Source: Macrolepiota albuminosa (taxonomy: Eukaryota; Basidiomycota; Agaricomycetes; Agaricales; Agaricaceae). Taken from it: DNA of 64,000 nucleotides. The notes beneath the pieces were generated by a model. The model was not told the origin of the DNA, made no database searches, and was given only the letters and a program-made list of their open reading frames with translations. Both the position numbers and the translations under genes were made by a program. The stretch is from positions 2,356,001-2,420,000 of the forward strand of contig JAMWFC010000046.1 of assembly GCA_027475525.1 (NCBI GenBank). The letters are read 5' to 3'. Below, piece by piece: positions 45,560 through 58,635 of the stretch (within the stretch, counting starts at the first letter, position 1; each line of letters opens with the position of its first letter).

Positions 45560-48500
45560 CTAAAAATACAAACTCGCCGCAAAAACAACTATTAAGTAAA
45601 ACATTAGCAAGGTTTTGTTACGAAGAACTGGCACCTACTATCTCGCTTGATTTTAATCTGGGCTTCTTCCATCTTTTTGAACAACCCTGCATCGCCAATA
45701 ACGCGAGCCGCATCCCGAACTTCTCTACACGTCTCGTCTAATCGAGTGATCACTCGTACGATCGTACCCTCGGCGATATCGGTAAGAGTAGTGATTTGCT
45801 CGAATGGCTGATACCATTAGCATTTCGGGGAACGAGAGAAATATTGGTACATACCATGCCCCTGGCCCATTCATAAACAACCTCAACCAGTCCGAATTTG
45901 AGACTTGAGCGGAAATCTTCTATGGCGACCTTGTGATAATCCTGGATCCTTCCAACCCTTTCACTGATAGCTAAAATGGCATCTCGACCTTCTTCGAGCT
46001 TTGGAGGTATAAGAGGTTCCACGTCTGTCTTTTCTTGAAACACGAAACATGACAACAAAGCGACCACTTCCTCTGGCTCATAATTCGCCAAGGTATTTTC
46101 CAGTATTAGTTCTGTTAAGACAAGCTCGTTCGCAGAATTTATCTTGAAAGATGAATATGAAAACACATCACAAGTCCAAAAAAACTCACTTCGCAAGCTA
46201 CACGGCCTTTCAGGAGGACAGTTGAATTCTCGTCAATAAACTTGAGTTCCTGTAAAACCGCCACTCTTTGTTCATAATCTGGAATAAGTTCTAAATTTTG
46301 ATCAGATATTGCAAGTTTAAGGGTTGCTATCTGCGCTTGGAGGACCTTCTCCGCATGAATTACCATGTACTGGGAAATCCGATTAAAGCAAGGTTTGAGT
46401 AAGACATGAGGTGATGCCTTACATGATCCATGAAATCATCGCATGCCGTACACTTTTTTTTTGAAAGTTTCTGTGTAATGGATTTCCTGGTATGCAAGAG
46501 ATCCTGAAAGTCCAAGGCGCGCATTCTGTCCCACTCATTCTCGGGTATCGCATCGAGGGATAGCCATTCATCGATGAGCGTTTGAAGGGCAGCGATCCCA
46601 TCTTTCATGCGAGAGATAAGATGCCTCTCTACAATACTGTCTATCTCGACCTTTGATCATCATCAATCGCCCTTCCTTGCCTAGACGGTAAAAAAATCTA
46701 CCTTGACCGATCTGCTCGTCACCAAGTATACACTAGTCAAAGGAACAGCTTTAAGCTCGTAAACCCCATTATTGACGACCAGAGCTTCAGGAGTGGGAGG
46801 CCAGTATGGCGGTATTGCTTCGTTATCGACATCTAAAGATACCCATGTTTCAATTCCTTCCGAGAATTTTTCCCCAAGAAAAAAAATACCATGGTCCCCA
46901 CTCTTTGTTTCTGGATCTACCAAAGCTAAAACGTAGTACATTTTCACTTTGTCTAGCAGACCCGTTTCTGAAGTCTGAAGTGGTGCAGGTTTCAATAGAA
47001 TCGCAGCTGTATATGTTTTGTAGTGCTATTTAAATTAGAGATAGAACAAATGCCAAAAAAGTTTTCCATACTCACCCCATCACGTAAAATCACTACACGT
47101 CCTCCCAACATGGACTTGGCACCTTGCGGATGATCAATCGCCATGCTCAACAGCTTTTGATTTAAGGTCACAATGTCCAAGGCATTGTCATAATATTCGC
47201 TGATATCGGGCAAACAATTGTCACAGTCGAGTTTCTGCAACGTAGACAGAACCATCTCGTTCTAAAGTACATCAGATTTTCGACCGCCTTTCGTCGGACC
47301 GCGGTACTTGCCTCAACGACTTTCCTCTGATGCTCAGGCAACAAACGTTGAGATGCATTCTCGGAAAAACTCCGCTTGATCATCTCTTCCACTTTTAGCG
47401 CTTCAACACGGAGAAGATTCAGGATCATGTTGTATGTCAGCCTGAACTGGGATGAAAGTTTTCCAGGCGTGCCAAGTATCATGGTATGAAGCGTAGTTTG
47501 CTGTGTGTCGCGATAAATCAACTGACAAAGAACGTTCTGATGACATACCTCTGGAAGCGAATCATTGGCAATTATGATGACAGTCCCAGTAGGATCCAAT
47601 CCACGGCGACCTGCGCGGCCCGCCATTTGTGTGTATTCCCCCGGAAGAATGTCACGGAAGCTACGTCCATCATGCTTCCGAATACCAGAGAAAACCACAC
47701 ATTTAGCCGGCATGTTCACTCCCTAAAGAAGTCAGATTGCACACTATCATACCCCATCGTATTTCGTACCATTGCGAATGTCTCTGTGGCAAACAAGACT
47801 TTGACTAATCCGCGCGCAAAGAGAATTTCGACAAGCTGGTTAATATGATAAAGCAAAACATATGAAAATTGTTTTCACGACGAACTTCTTTGACAAGAGG
47901 GAGAAGCCCTCCATGATGCACTCCGATTCCTCGAGAAAGCAAATCACGCATACGCCCGATCTGCGGTAACTGCTTATCAGATCCTAGGAGAGTCTATATA
48001 TCACATCGAGAAACTGCGTGACGGGGAAGTTCTTACCCTTTAATCGGGAGAGAGCTTTCTCTACGGCTACGTGAACTTCACTTTTCTCCACTGAAGTGCA
48101 TAAATCAATGTTCGTCAGTGTCCCGGAGTTTTCTTCACATCGTTTCTTTGAAAATGTAAATATCACAACGGGAAGGAGAGCTTTCTTCCGAAGGTGGCCA
48201 ACCAGGTGGACATAGAGGTGCTTGTCGAGGCTGGTAAAGTTTTTACTAGGTGTTCCGCCACCGCCGCCTCCACCGCCTCCACCGCGGGCTCGTACGGCTG
48301 CTACACCACGGCTGCCACGTGCTGCTGGTATACCTCGTCCCCCACGTTGCGCAGGGGCGGCGGCCCTTGCACCAAGACGTTGGACAGGAGGTAACCCGGC
48401 AGCTTCTCGTTCCTTGTCTTGTTTTCGTTTCAATGCTTCGCCAGCATCTTTGTATCTACCGAACCATGAAAACAAGGGCACATCTAATAGAACAAAAGCA

Positions 48501-50374
48501 CCTACCCTTGACCAGAAAAATTTCTCTTAGCGTCAACAATCTTATGCAATTCTCTCCCTGCGTAGAGAAAATGTTCTAGAGGGACAGGCCTTTGAACTGT
48601 GGAAATAACGTATATATCTTTTTTCTTCGTGCGTCTAAACTGCAATTAGGAGGGAGAAAAATGGGATGAAGATGCTCGATCATACCCTACCCAGTCTGCA
48701 AATTCCTTGGTATTGGGAACAGTGGCCGATAGGAGGATGATATTGACATGATCCGGAAGCATGATGATAACCTCTTCCCAAACTACACCTCTCTATAGCT
48801 TGAATGAGCCCCACTCTTGCAAAATCAATATAAAAGTACCTCAGCGTCATTCACATAGTGAACTTCATCGAAAATGACGAATTCAACATCACGAATGAGA
48901 TCGGCACCTTTATACAGCATACTCCGTAATATTTCTGTAGTCATGACAAGACAGGGCGCCTCAGGGTTGATCTGCACATCGCCGGTCAAAATACCAACAG
49001 AAGATGAAGAGAATGTTTGCTTAAAATCCCGAAACTTTTGGTTTGAAAGCGCTTTTATGGGGGAAGTGTAGATCGCTCTAATCAGTGGCGGGTCAGAAAA
49101 TAGCCACCGCCAAGAAATCCTGTTGCAGGAACCCTGACCGTGTCATGTGCTTTTCAGCCAAAGAAATGGCGTACTCAGCAACAACTGTCTTTCCGGCTGA
49201 TGTATGAGCGGCGACAAACACAGAATCACCCATCTCCAAATGATAAACAGCTTGTTTCTGGAACGTATCAAGCTCGAAGGGATACTTTAACAAATGATCA
49301 GTACGCTATGGAATGAGTATTCACGTATGTGGTTTACCTTATGAGCCATCTCTGGCACAAGTTCGTGGAAATTTGATAATGCAGTGTTGACATCGACGAC
49401 ATGGGCCCAGTCGCGTTTTTGGATATTCGCTCGCTTGAGCCGCTTTTGTGGTTTACTTTGCTTTAAATGACTGGTCTAATGACTCCATATAGAAGTTAAG
49501 CGGACTATCCAAGGCGATTACTGACCGTCGTGGGTAGGAGCTCGTCTATATCACTAACTTCAGGACGTGTCACTTCGCGTTTTACCACTGTACTGACATC
49601 CTCGGAGACCTTAGAGATCAGATTAAGAGGAAAAGAACGATCATGAAGAGTCAAGAAGCACCTCCTGTAATCGTGATCCTGCTAGGTCGTCGAGAGCGAT
49701 CAGATTCTCGGCTTCCCCTTCACTTCCAGGGAGACACAATCCTCTACTGAGACCAGGAGCGATTGTCCTGATACCTTTTGACCCTTGCCCGTTGGAAGCC
49801 TCGTTTGCATTTACCAAAGGATCTTCAAGGCCACCAGGCCAGAATGGCACATAGCCAGATTTACCTCGGACAAAACTCTTGCTGGGTGCAGGCGCACGAT
49901 CCAAAGATGTTGAAGTTAATCCAGTCACTTCGCGTCGATTTGGTGTCTGGATAATTCAAGGCGTTAGAAAAGAGGGTGATTGTAGGACAACTGGACTCTA
50001 CTTCGACATAACCTGTGACATGTCCGCGAAGACCAGTGCGTATAAATGTTAGTGTAGTCGGAGGTGGCGATGGAATGAAAGTAAGGAATGACGGAACTGC
50101 GAGTTCATGTTCCCAGTGACTGATACGTCGTCAGACATGAAAAAAAATAATCTCATGAATCGCCGTACGTTTGATACAATGGTAACCAATGTTTCGATAG
50201 TGTCTCTCGAGGTAAAAGGAACTTTTCTTCTATTCCGCGATGAACTTGTTCGTGCGTCGGCAAGCCTAGTAGTCGAAGATCGCGAAGAAGAGACTGAGTA
50301 TTTTTAGAGTCTGGATGGACAATTTGCTCGATTAATTCGTGGTGTTTATTGGCGTCCATTACCATTCCTCCCAT
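45560..50374 (-). CDS. SKI2: SKI2 RNA helicase of the cytoplasmic Ski complex
   Basis: A many-exon DExH helicase. The N-terminus ([20 protein letters not shown]) and the block [16 protein letters not shown] are typical of SKI2 rather than MTR4. Motif I is [15 protein letters not shown], motif [13 protein letters not shown], motif [11 protein letters not shown]. The arch insertion carries an Arg/Gly stretch followed by ten glycines. The C-terminal half has [30 protein letters not shown] (motif VI) and the DSHCT domain ([16 protein letters not shown]). The last exon is only 29 nt (45588-45560) and gives the conserved end [12 protein letters not shown]; reading through the intron would give a false end at 45604. 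SKI2 unwinds mRNA for the cytoplasmic exosome in 3' decay and antiviral RNA control. Internal exons were not all delimited. Confidence 0.93.
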
Positions 50375-51758
50375 GATTACAAAGCCACTCTTATCCCCGC
50401 AAGTGACCCTATTTTGATTGACTCTGTTTAACACTGAGAAGCTAAGCTATGTACAGTACCCACTGCTGGCACTGGAAGCTGTTTTCCCTTGGGAAAAAAG
50501 AAAAAGAAACATGTTATACTACTTCCATGACATGTTTTGTTAGGAAATATGTAAGCATTGTCTCGGTGCAAAAAGAAAGATAAAAAAAATGCATATCCAA
50601 CATCTCATCCATCAAATACTGTAGCGGTTTCGGGTTCCCGCTATGGAAATGACTGGCAGTACCAGAGCATCCTCCACTCTGCGTAACGGGTCACAGTATG
50701 GTAATGATGTTTGTTCTAATGGGACAGGTAGTCCAACTGGTTCGTCGAGTGCAATTCCGACGTGTTCCATTTTAGGCAAAACGTTACAAATACCTTGTTG
50801 CCATTCCCAGTTCCTTCACTCTCAGTGCCTTCATGCTTGCCTGATTGTCTGTTTCCGTTGATGCATTCTGTATCCTCTTCTTCCCTCTTACCTCTCTCCT
50901 CAGCAGTTTGAATCCTATCTGCCCCATGCACTTCTCCTCAAACACTGTATATTTGTCTTTTGACTCCAAACTCTTTCTCATTGCCTTTATTTTCTTCTAA
51001 GACTTTCTGCACAACATTGCTGCCACTTTTACTGTTTCCTTGTATCTTGAACTATCTGAATAGATCCTGATATCTGCTTCATGCTTTAGTTTTGTTTCCA
51101 TGCTTTCTTGAACAATCTATCAATCTCTATATTAACTGGGAATTTTCAATCTGGTGGCAGCTATACAGCTACTATTATTTCCATTTCTTCTAGTTTGGGT
51201 TCCAATGCCTGTAAACAGTAGCTCAAAAGACTAGTGAATTGCAAAGGGTAGGAGTAATCACACAGACAATAAGTATAGGCAGTCATGGATATGTAAGGAT
51301 AAGGGTATGTCACTGGTTATCCTCCATCCTACTTGGGGAACACTGCAAGTTGGGTGGGTTTGTGAAACAACCATCACTGATGTATGTATTACAGTAGAAA
51401 AGAAACTTTTTGTTCTAATTGGCAAGATTTTTTGACCTTATAGAAAAAACTGCTGGAATAGGCAATATATAACTAGTGAATCAAAGGTTAAACTACACAT
51501 TATCTCACAATGTCTGCTTCAGCTTCTACTAATCCTAGCAAGCATTATTTTATTTGTTGTGATCCCAATGCACAGCACCATTGTTGGAGTAGACTCATCA
51601 CTGTGGCAGTGGTGTATTGGTTACTTCTCAGCAACTCAAGTTTTTCTTATTTCTTTATTTTATTTTGTTATTTTCTTCTCCAGGACAATCATGCTTGATC
51701 ATCCTGTATAGTTACTCAGCCACCAACCTCCTATATCTGGGTGACCCCTTGTACTAGC

Positions 51759-51785
51759 CCTCAGTCTTTTTATCAAAGACTGAGG
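51759..51785. repeat. Perfect hairpin with 11-bp arms, CCTCAGTCTTT
   Basis: Arms at 51759-51769 and 51775-51785 with a 5-nt loop. A related hairpin lies about 219 bp downstream. Confidence 0.8.
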
Positions 51786-51976
51786 TTATGTTACTTTACT
51801 TCCTATTTATTCCAGTCCATACTTACATCTGACCTGTAGCATTTAAGACTTATTTCATACTACAACCATAAGTGTACCAACCACTTTTACTATTTCACAT
51901 ATATCATGCACCTATTGTTACAATTGAACAAAGCAATATATAAATATATATATATATGACTTGACTACATAGTGGC

Positions 51977-52008
51977 ACCCTCAGTTATTTCTATCACAGA
52001 CTGAGGGT
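51977..52008. repeat. Related hairpin with 9-bp arms, ACCCTCAGT
   Basis: Arms at 51977-51985 and 52000-52008. It shares the CCCTCAGT...TATCA.AGACTGAGG pattern with the hairpin at 51759, so both may be diverged copies of one element end. Confidence 0.75.
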
Positions 52009-53167
52009 AACCTGTCCACATAGACACAGCACAAATACTTTACTTACCATACCTTAGATCAGGCATTAACATAAGTCTGAATTGCTGTAGGTACACATCT
52101 AGGATTCTAACATTATTATCAGGGTGGTCTAGCATGCTTTTGGACCTTCATTTGATGATATTGAATAAGACAGCCCTTACTTTACTTGATATCAAAGGGG
52201 AAAAGAATTAGTAAAAGAAAAGAAAAAGCAAACAACAAAAAATGAAAAAAAAAATTGAAAGAACTTCTGTGATTGTTTCTATGCTACTTTGCTATTTCAC
52301 ATTTTCTACCATTGTTGACATGGCACCCTGCAAGCTGTAAACACCCCTTGCAAGCTATTTTGCATAGGACAAGACAATATACTATATCACTCTTACCAGG
52401 GTATGTTTCTGAATGACATTGGCTACATCTCCTCACTGTAGTATTGTAGTATATTTGCAATCAGACATGGGAACCTCATGACATCAATGCTTTAACAAAC
52501 AAGTCTCAAAATCACTATATTAAGTCTGAGTGACTTCAAAGATGAAGTTTTGGAGAATGCAATGGAACCTTGTCCTCAGCACTCAGTAATTGGCTTTTTG
52601 GGAGTTTTGTATGCCATGCTTTTTTTTTATTCAACCACATGGAAGAGCACCAGTAGCCACAGGCTCCATATCTTTCAATTCTTTAGTGGTCACAGTCCAT
52701 GAGATAGACTGCTAGTTCAATGCACCAGAGTAATGGTGGGGTCCAGAAATAAGCTAGAGTAACAAGAGTATGCAGATCCTTGAGAAAACGAGTGAGACAG
52801 GTAGAGGCAGATAACATCCAAGCCGTGTTACCTGCCACTGGACCAATTTCTCAAAATCTGCGGGTCTAACATATACAAAACTTGCATGTAGGTCAGCACT
52901 ATAGTGTGTAGATGGTCAGAACAGTGAAATATTGAGAGTAGAGGATGGAGGAAGAGTGAATGGTCGCAATGGCAAATAACACCCAGAAAAGCGAGGCTTA
53001 AACCAACAAGAAATATGATCCCTCCTCTCTTCTCGGAGATAAATTTGAAATGGAAACCCAGGTACATGATTTAATCAGATCTTATTTGAACCATTTGAGG
53101 CCACATGTAGCTTCGAAAAGTAAAACAGCCGCTGTAATCAGCCATTTAAGCTAGCATGATGCAAAAA

Positions 53168-54460
53168 TTATGGCTTCTTCAAGTCCTTGAATCGTCTCAA
53201 AAGAGCATCAAAATCTGACTCAACAACTGGACTTGACGTTAGCACGTCAGAACCTGACTTTGCTGCTGCAGAAGGATGAGGGGACCGCTGTACTGGGCCA
53301 TCCCCGTTCTTCTGCAAGCCTCTTTCCATTCGTGTTTGATCAGGGATAGTGTCTTCTTTGTGCCCTTTGTTGGACTCCTTGAAGTCGGAAGTAGTTGAAG
53401 TAGTTTCTACCCGGCAATCTGGATCCTAGGAAATCACAACGTATTTGAGAGGTGAAATATTGCCCCACAAGTTCAGAAGAGTGGGAGAAAGCGTATAATT
53501 GGACAACTAACCTGGATCGTACTTGAGTTATCAGCTTTCGCAGCTCCAGAAGAGGACCAATCCACATTATATCCTTTCGCAATCTCGTCAAGATATGCGT
53601 CGACGAGTTCTAATGAAGGCGTGGCAACGTCTGACTTCCGCAGGACCTAATTGCATTATAAATTAGATGATGCCAGAAAACCAAATGCGCGGTTACAGGC
53701 AAGCATAAACTTACACGCTCACTGACACAGCCATCACGATTTTCCATCGCGGCTATGGAGAATTCACGTCCATATTTATGCATGAGGATATCTCGCAGAA
53801 TATGAAGTTCTATGCAGGGAAAAGATCATCTTTTAGAGTTTATCCAAGGTAGTTGAGACTAACCCTTGAGCTCAGTCCGAGGAGCAGCATGTATAATATT
53901 GCAGATACTCTCCTTTATGCCTGGATACCGATATAATTATTACCTGAAAGGAACTCAAAGAGTAACCACCTATGTCGGGCTCTCGAGAGCTGTACGCAAT
54001 TACTTGTGATTATTGAATAGATGAAGTCACAACTCACTTCTTGTCAAGTAAACCAAATCGTGCGAGAAGTAGTTCACAATACAGTTCCAAAAGTTCAAGG
54101 AGCTCCGTATAGATATCTTCATGAATGACTACAATCCACAATCAATCCTCCCCACTTGCGTTCACTCGGGTCATAGATTGGCATGCGTACGTGCTTCAAC
54201 TTTGATTCGGGCGGTTTCAACCTTGCCTTTCTCCAGAACGGTGGCTATTTCACGGCGAGTTGCTTTAGCCTGCGCCTCCTTCTTCTGTTGAAGAGTCCGT
54301 AAACGTTGTACGGAAAGCCTGAATCAGATATTCAGATTGCCAACGCGGAAAATAGATAATCATCTACCGAAGTTGAACCTATAAGAAAATATAAACATAA
54401 ATCTTCTATCACGCTGCGCTGATTGCGTACTTTGGTCTTTGGTGCGTTCCAGGGTGGCAT
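53168..54460 (-). CDS. IST1: IST1-like ESCRT-III regulator
   Basis: A minus-strand gene in about eight small exons. It starts MPPWNAPKTKVQLR, followed by LSVQRLRTLQQKKEAQAKATRR, then KVETARIKVE, IHEDIYTELLELLELYCELL, APRTELK and LHILRDILMHKYGREF, which are the successive helices of the IST1 core. The tail is Ser/Asp-rich and ends DFDALLRRFKDLKKP, which fits a C-terminal MIT-interacting motif. IST1 binds Vps4 and Did2 and controls ESCRT-III disassembly during multivesicular body sorting. Length and order fit fungal IST1. Exact exon edges in the middle were not all fixed. Confidence 0.9.
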
Positions 54461-55669
54461 TGTTGACCTTGAAAAGATTGATTTTGCCATCATCATCTCC
54501 TATTTACGTAAGGATATTGTCCGAGCCGAACCTTAACCAGTGTGGCTGAGCCAAGGCTCAGCAACAGTGACAATACTTGACCAGCAAGTATTTATAGTGG
54601 ATGTCATACTTTCACTCGCCTTGAAGGATGTGTGTGCGCTCTTCATCTTTAACCTCTTCCCACTTCCACTCTCCCACCCGGCTCGTCCCTGTCTCTCTTC
54701 ATCCTCTGCCACCAAGTCTCCTTATCCTCGTCATTTTCCTTATCGTTCTCCGTCGGATGTGTTCTTAGTGATCTTCTTTCTCCCGTCTTTGTGAAAGCGC
54801 CGGACTTTTCGAGAAACTTCGCTAGCGCTTCAAGGCCCGTCTTCGTCTCTAGCAGTTCCCCCAGCTCCAGGTTCTCGTCTACATCGCGTTGGATGGTTTC
54901 TGGTCCTCGTATCTTTGACACTCTGATTACGTATTCTCGAGGACTCCATCTCGGTGGGAGCTAGTTTACGATTGTAGGCTGTGTGCGTCTCCAATCTCCC
55001 TTCCACTTCTCCGGGACCCTTTCTTTTGTGCGTCTCCTTGCTTCTGTTAGTGATACGGGATCTGGCGCCTATACTTCAGCTCCTTCCTCCGCTTCAGTAC
55101 CGTCCTTTCCTTTCCTTTGACGCTTTTGTTAGTAAAAAATATCTATGGTCGGCTGTTATCCTCAACAAAATCATGGTGGAATGGTGAGCTCACACGACTG
55201 GTCTTACTAACATCCTTGGCTATATGTAGATATTGCCATATCATATGACAACTACAATGCATGTCCGTCTTAAAGGATGTCCGAACCTTATAGAGCTCAA
55301 TTACTACCTCTTCTTCATGAAGGTGCTTTCTCGTAACATAGTTCGTCACCCTTCGATATCAAAGATAGGCCTTTGACTACAGTCAATCAGCTTTTGAACG
55401 ATGTACACAAAACCTGCAAGCATATAGAGGCGTACTTTGCTGTTTTTCTTGATGGCACATTTCCTTCATTGCAAAGACTCGTTCTCTATGGCGGATGCAG
55501 AGGCATTACTTCCCACCCTCACCTTCACAAGCATTGGCCGGCACTCGACAAGCGCAATGTAGTGGTATAATTCGAGTATTTAGGATAGTCTTAGGCACAT
55601 CTAAGCACTTGTAATCCATACGTTTGTGTGATTAATCAACTTCAGATATCTAATCTTCCGTATGCAACT
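54461..55669. other. Gene-free stretch with possible gene relics
   Basis: About 1.2 kb between IST1 and the HIT gene. A minus-strand frame at 54649-54921 (contains TGLEALAKFLEKSGAFTKTG) and a plus-strand frame at 55373-55570 (Leu-rich, FPSLQRLVLYGG, as in F-box proteins) look like fragments, but neither has a full domain. They are best read as relics or chance frames. Confidence 0.4.
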
Positions 55670-56355
55670 TTAGTCTTTCTCTCTGTCAAAGAACCCTCTA
55701 AGCCACAAAGCTTCCCTCTCCATCTCTTCCATTGAACGCGGACATCTGTTCTCATCTGCGTCTACTTTGAATGGTATAGGTGGTCGTTGGACAGCCTGAA
55801 AGTTGGAATTCAAGGACCATTCGTGATTCTCTAAGGCAGGATATATATCGTCATTCCTGTCTGCAAAACGATCACCTGCTTGTTTGCGGGGCAATATATG
55901 GAAGTGTACATGGGGAACACTCTGCCCGGCAGCTTTCCCATCCTGTCATATGTCAATGCTCTATCAGGTTGATAGAGGAAGCAGTACATTATGAGATTAC
56001 CTGACATGCAATAGTCAAACCATCTGCTCCATATGCACGCTCGATGACGGAACTCACGCGTCTCACGGAGAACATCAGAGAGGCAAGCTCAGAATCTGGC
56101 GCAGGAAGTAAGAATCATGGATCAACCAGCGATAACTGTCTTGACCATTAAGATCTGACAAGCGCGGAACTGGCCGCGTTGGAATAACAAGTACGTCTAT
56201 CGACAAATCAGTTCTGCGATAGAATCACAAAATCCTGAATGGGATCACCTACGCCCAGGGACAATCGGTTTGATATTTACGATAGCATAAGACAGGGACG
56301 AGCGGTAAAATGCTTGTCGAGTGACTTCTATAGTTGAGAAGAAGAGGGTATTCAT
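55670..56355 (-). CDS. FHIT-type HIT-domain dinucleoside polyphosphate hydrolase
   Basis: Four exons (56355-56253, 56196-56146, 56095-56001, 55942-55670) in phase give 173 residues. The N-terminus has YAIVNIKPIVPGHVLVIPTR, typical of FHIT. The histidine triad is GQSVPHVHFHILPRK, in which the middle histidine is the nucleophile. The C-terminal region has the FHIT-like RxPRSMEEMEREALWLR helix. It cleaves Ap3A or Ap4A to AMP and ADP/ATP. The start ATG begins a 34-codon exon that includes the first strand of the fold. Confidence 0.93.
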
Positions 56356-56890
56356 TGGGTGAGACGAATCCTTGTGGTACCGGCCTTTGCCGACTGTTTT
56401 CATTTACATCAGTTTCATCACATGCGTCAGTTAAAGACCTTATTTTGGAATTTTAAGATTTGAAAACATCTCAGGGAGGTGGGTGGGTTTAAAGTAGATG
56501 GAATTCGAATTGTGATTTTGCTCACATGATTAAAGTCTAAGTAAAACAGATGAAATGTCTCATACAAAACGCAATATGTCTAAACCAGCAACCGTAAAAG
56601 GAGAGAAAGGAGAGAAAAGCCCGGTTGATCACCTGCCTTATCTCACGCTGGGCTAGCCGGCGCGGCACGTAGAGCTTACATTAAAGACCTTATCATCTCC
56701 TTATCCTCAGATATCAAAAAGTATCTTACGTGAGAATTCTAAAACCCTAGTCAGGAGTTCCGGCTCGTAATGACTTCCCATGCATGCCCCAAGTTCTTCC
56801 ATGAGTGGGAAATAGAGGAGTCGCATGATATAAGAAGCATCGAAATGCTCTTGGTGATATTCATGACTTAGCCTTTCCATCAATATCACT
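56356..56890. promoter_or_regulatory. Divergent promoter region, HIT hydrolase / FAD monooxygenase
   Basis: About 535 bp between outward-facing starts. No motif identified. Confidence 0.4.
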
Positions 56891-58635
56891 ATGACATGCC
56901 CAGGTAAGGATTTTCGGGTCGCCATCGTGGGCGGAGGAATGTGTGGCCTCGTTTGGTGCGTTCTGGATTATATCAAAGTCTTCTCTATGCATAATAATAT
57001 TGATGATAACGTTTCATCAGTGCCATAGGGCTTGCGAAAGCCGGTATCCATGTAGAGATCTTTGAGCAGGCTGTAATTGCAAGCGTTTTGACCTCTGCGG
57101 TTCATTGTTTGACCTCGGGCCCTAGTCAAGTTTTCAGGAAGTTGGAGCTGGAGTTGGCCTGGGTAAATTGTTTTCATATACTCATAGCTATGTTCTTAAT
57201 GGTTGTTCCGATCAGGGCCTAACGCACTGTTTCCTTTGAAAGAACTGGGAGTTCTAGAGGCGGTTTTGTCAAAAGCTAGTGAAACAAAGCCCACAATGCG
57301 AGCCATGCGATTTATTTCGGCCACTGGGCCGCATAATTTGATCCTTGATGTAACTATTACCTTTTTTCCACGTATTCAACTGCTAAGTAACTGCCAGTAT
57401 CCAGCAAGTTCAGATGACATTGGACTAGGTGTTTATAGGAACGTATTGTGATTCTTTGATGTTCCGATCCCAGGTCCTAATTGTCCCATAGGCCTTCATT
57501 CCTCGAAGCGATCGTTCCGATGTTGGATCCGCGTCTCGTTCACATGGAGCAGCGCTGTATTTCCGTCTCAACTTTGCCTTCTGGTTCTCACGTTCTGCAT
57601 TTCGCCGACGGAAGTACTCATGAAACCGACCTCGTCATAGCCGCAGATGGGATTAAGAGTGTTCTTCGTGACTTCGTTGCTGGACAGCCAACATCTCTTG
57701 TGTACTCAAATTCCATTGCTTACCGATCTGTTATTCCCACTGAAGCACTCAAAGCGGTCAAGACGGATGTTATGCGTCCGCTTTGTTGGATCGGTAAGAA
57801 TAAAGTAAGTATCCTTGTATCAGCCATCCTGAATTTAGCTGAGAGGACCGACAAACGTACCCCTAGCACATTATAACATATCCCGTTCAGGCGAACCGAA
57901 AGGTTTGTTTATTTTTGTATGATTGAGACAGTCGTAATAAAGAACAAAAAAAAAGATTAACGTTGTGTTCTTCTCCACGGACGCCACAGTTCATATTGGC
58001 ACAGTGAATATACCTTCCCCTTGGACGAAACCGACCTCACATGATGAGCTTCTGCAAGAGTATTCAGGATGGGGTGAAGATGCCAACGTCATTCTCAAAG
58101 AGATGAAGGATCCCAGCAAATGGTACCTTCATTTTTTGCATCCTCCGTTATCGAGCTATGTTCGGCAACGAGTTGTTCTTGTTGGTGACGCGGTGAGTCC
58201 TGAGTCATGATTTTTAGGCCGTTACCTGACACTTATCGACGACCCAAGGCTCATGCAATGTTACCTCACCTTGGATCCGGGGTAGGTCAAGGGTTTGAAG
58301 ACGTTTATGTGCTGTGTTCCCTACTAGGAGATGCTCGATCTCGAAAATGTCGCCTTGATGTAAATTCACGTTCCAAGCTAGGCTAATGGCTTATTAACAA
58401 CTCTTAGGCTGTCCTCTCAGCATATGATGCCATCCGGGTGACACGCGCGAATATGGTTCAGAAAATGAGCACCGTTATGGGTGACATTGTCGAAGGGCGT
58501 GGTCCAGGTGGTGGAACAATTCCACAGATTCAAGAGCAGTTGAAAGGCATCTGGCATCCCATTTGGCATTACGACTTGAAAGAAGATGTCAAACGCGCTG
58601 TAGCAAACGCTTATGGACCAAGAGCTGTTCTCTGA
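56891..58635 (+). CDS. FAD-dependent aromatic monooxygenase (salicylate hydroxylase-like)
   Basis: A class A flavin monooxygenase. The N-terminus has the Rossmann dinucleotide motif RVAIVGGGMCGL and ends the strand with EIFEQA. Further family blocks are EVGAGVGLGPNALFPLKELG, ETDLVIAADGIKS (DG motif), VVLVGDAAHAMLPHLGSGVGQG (GD motif) and GIWHPIWHYDL near the C-terminus. Such enzymes hydroxylate small aromatic acids with NAD(P)H and oxygen. The substrate here is not predictable. Introns join in phase throughout, except that the intron at 57439-57491 starts GAACGT, not GT, so the junction is GA-AG or carries a base change. With it removed, VYRPSFLEAIVP reads correctly. Confidence 0.9.

Larger units (their letters stand above)
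50375..53167. other. AT-rich, CpG-depleted gene-free block
   Basis: About 2.8 kb without a supported gene. From 50858 to 52788 I found no CpG dinucleotide, while TpG and CpA are common. This is the mark of long-term cytosine methylation and deamination, so the block is probably an old transposon. A conserved short hairpin occurs twice inside it. No coding remnant is readable. Confidence 0.75.

Noticed and set aside
54649..54921. Minus-strand frame with a phrase like some transposon proteins
   Set aside because: The similarity is only an impression; no full domain is present, so it was not called as an element.
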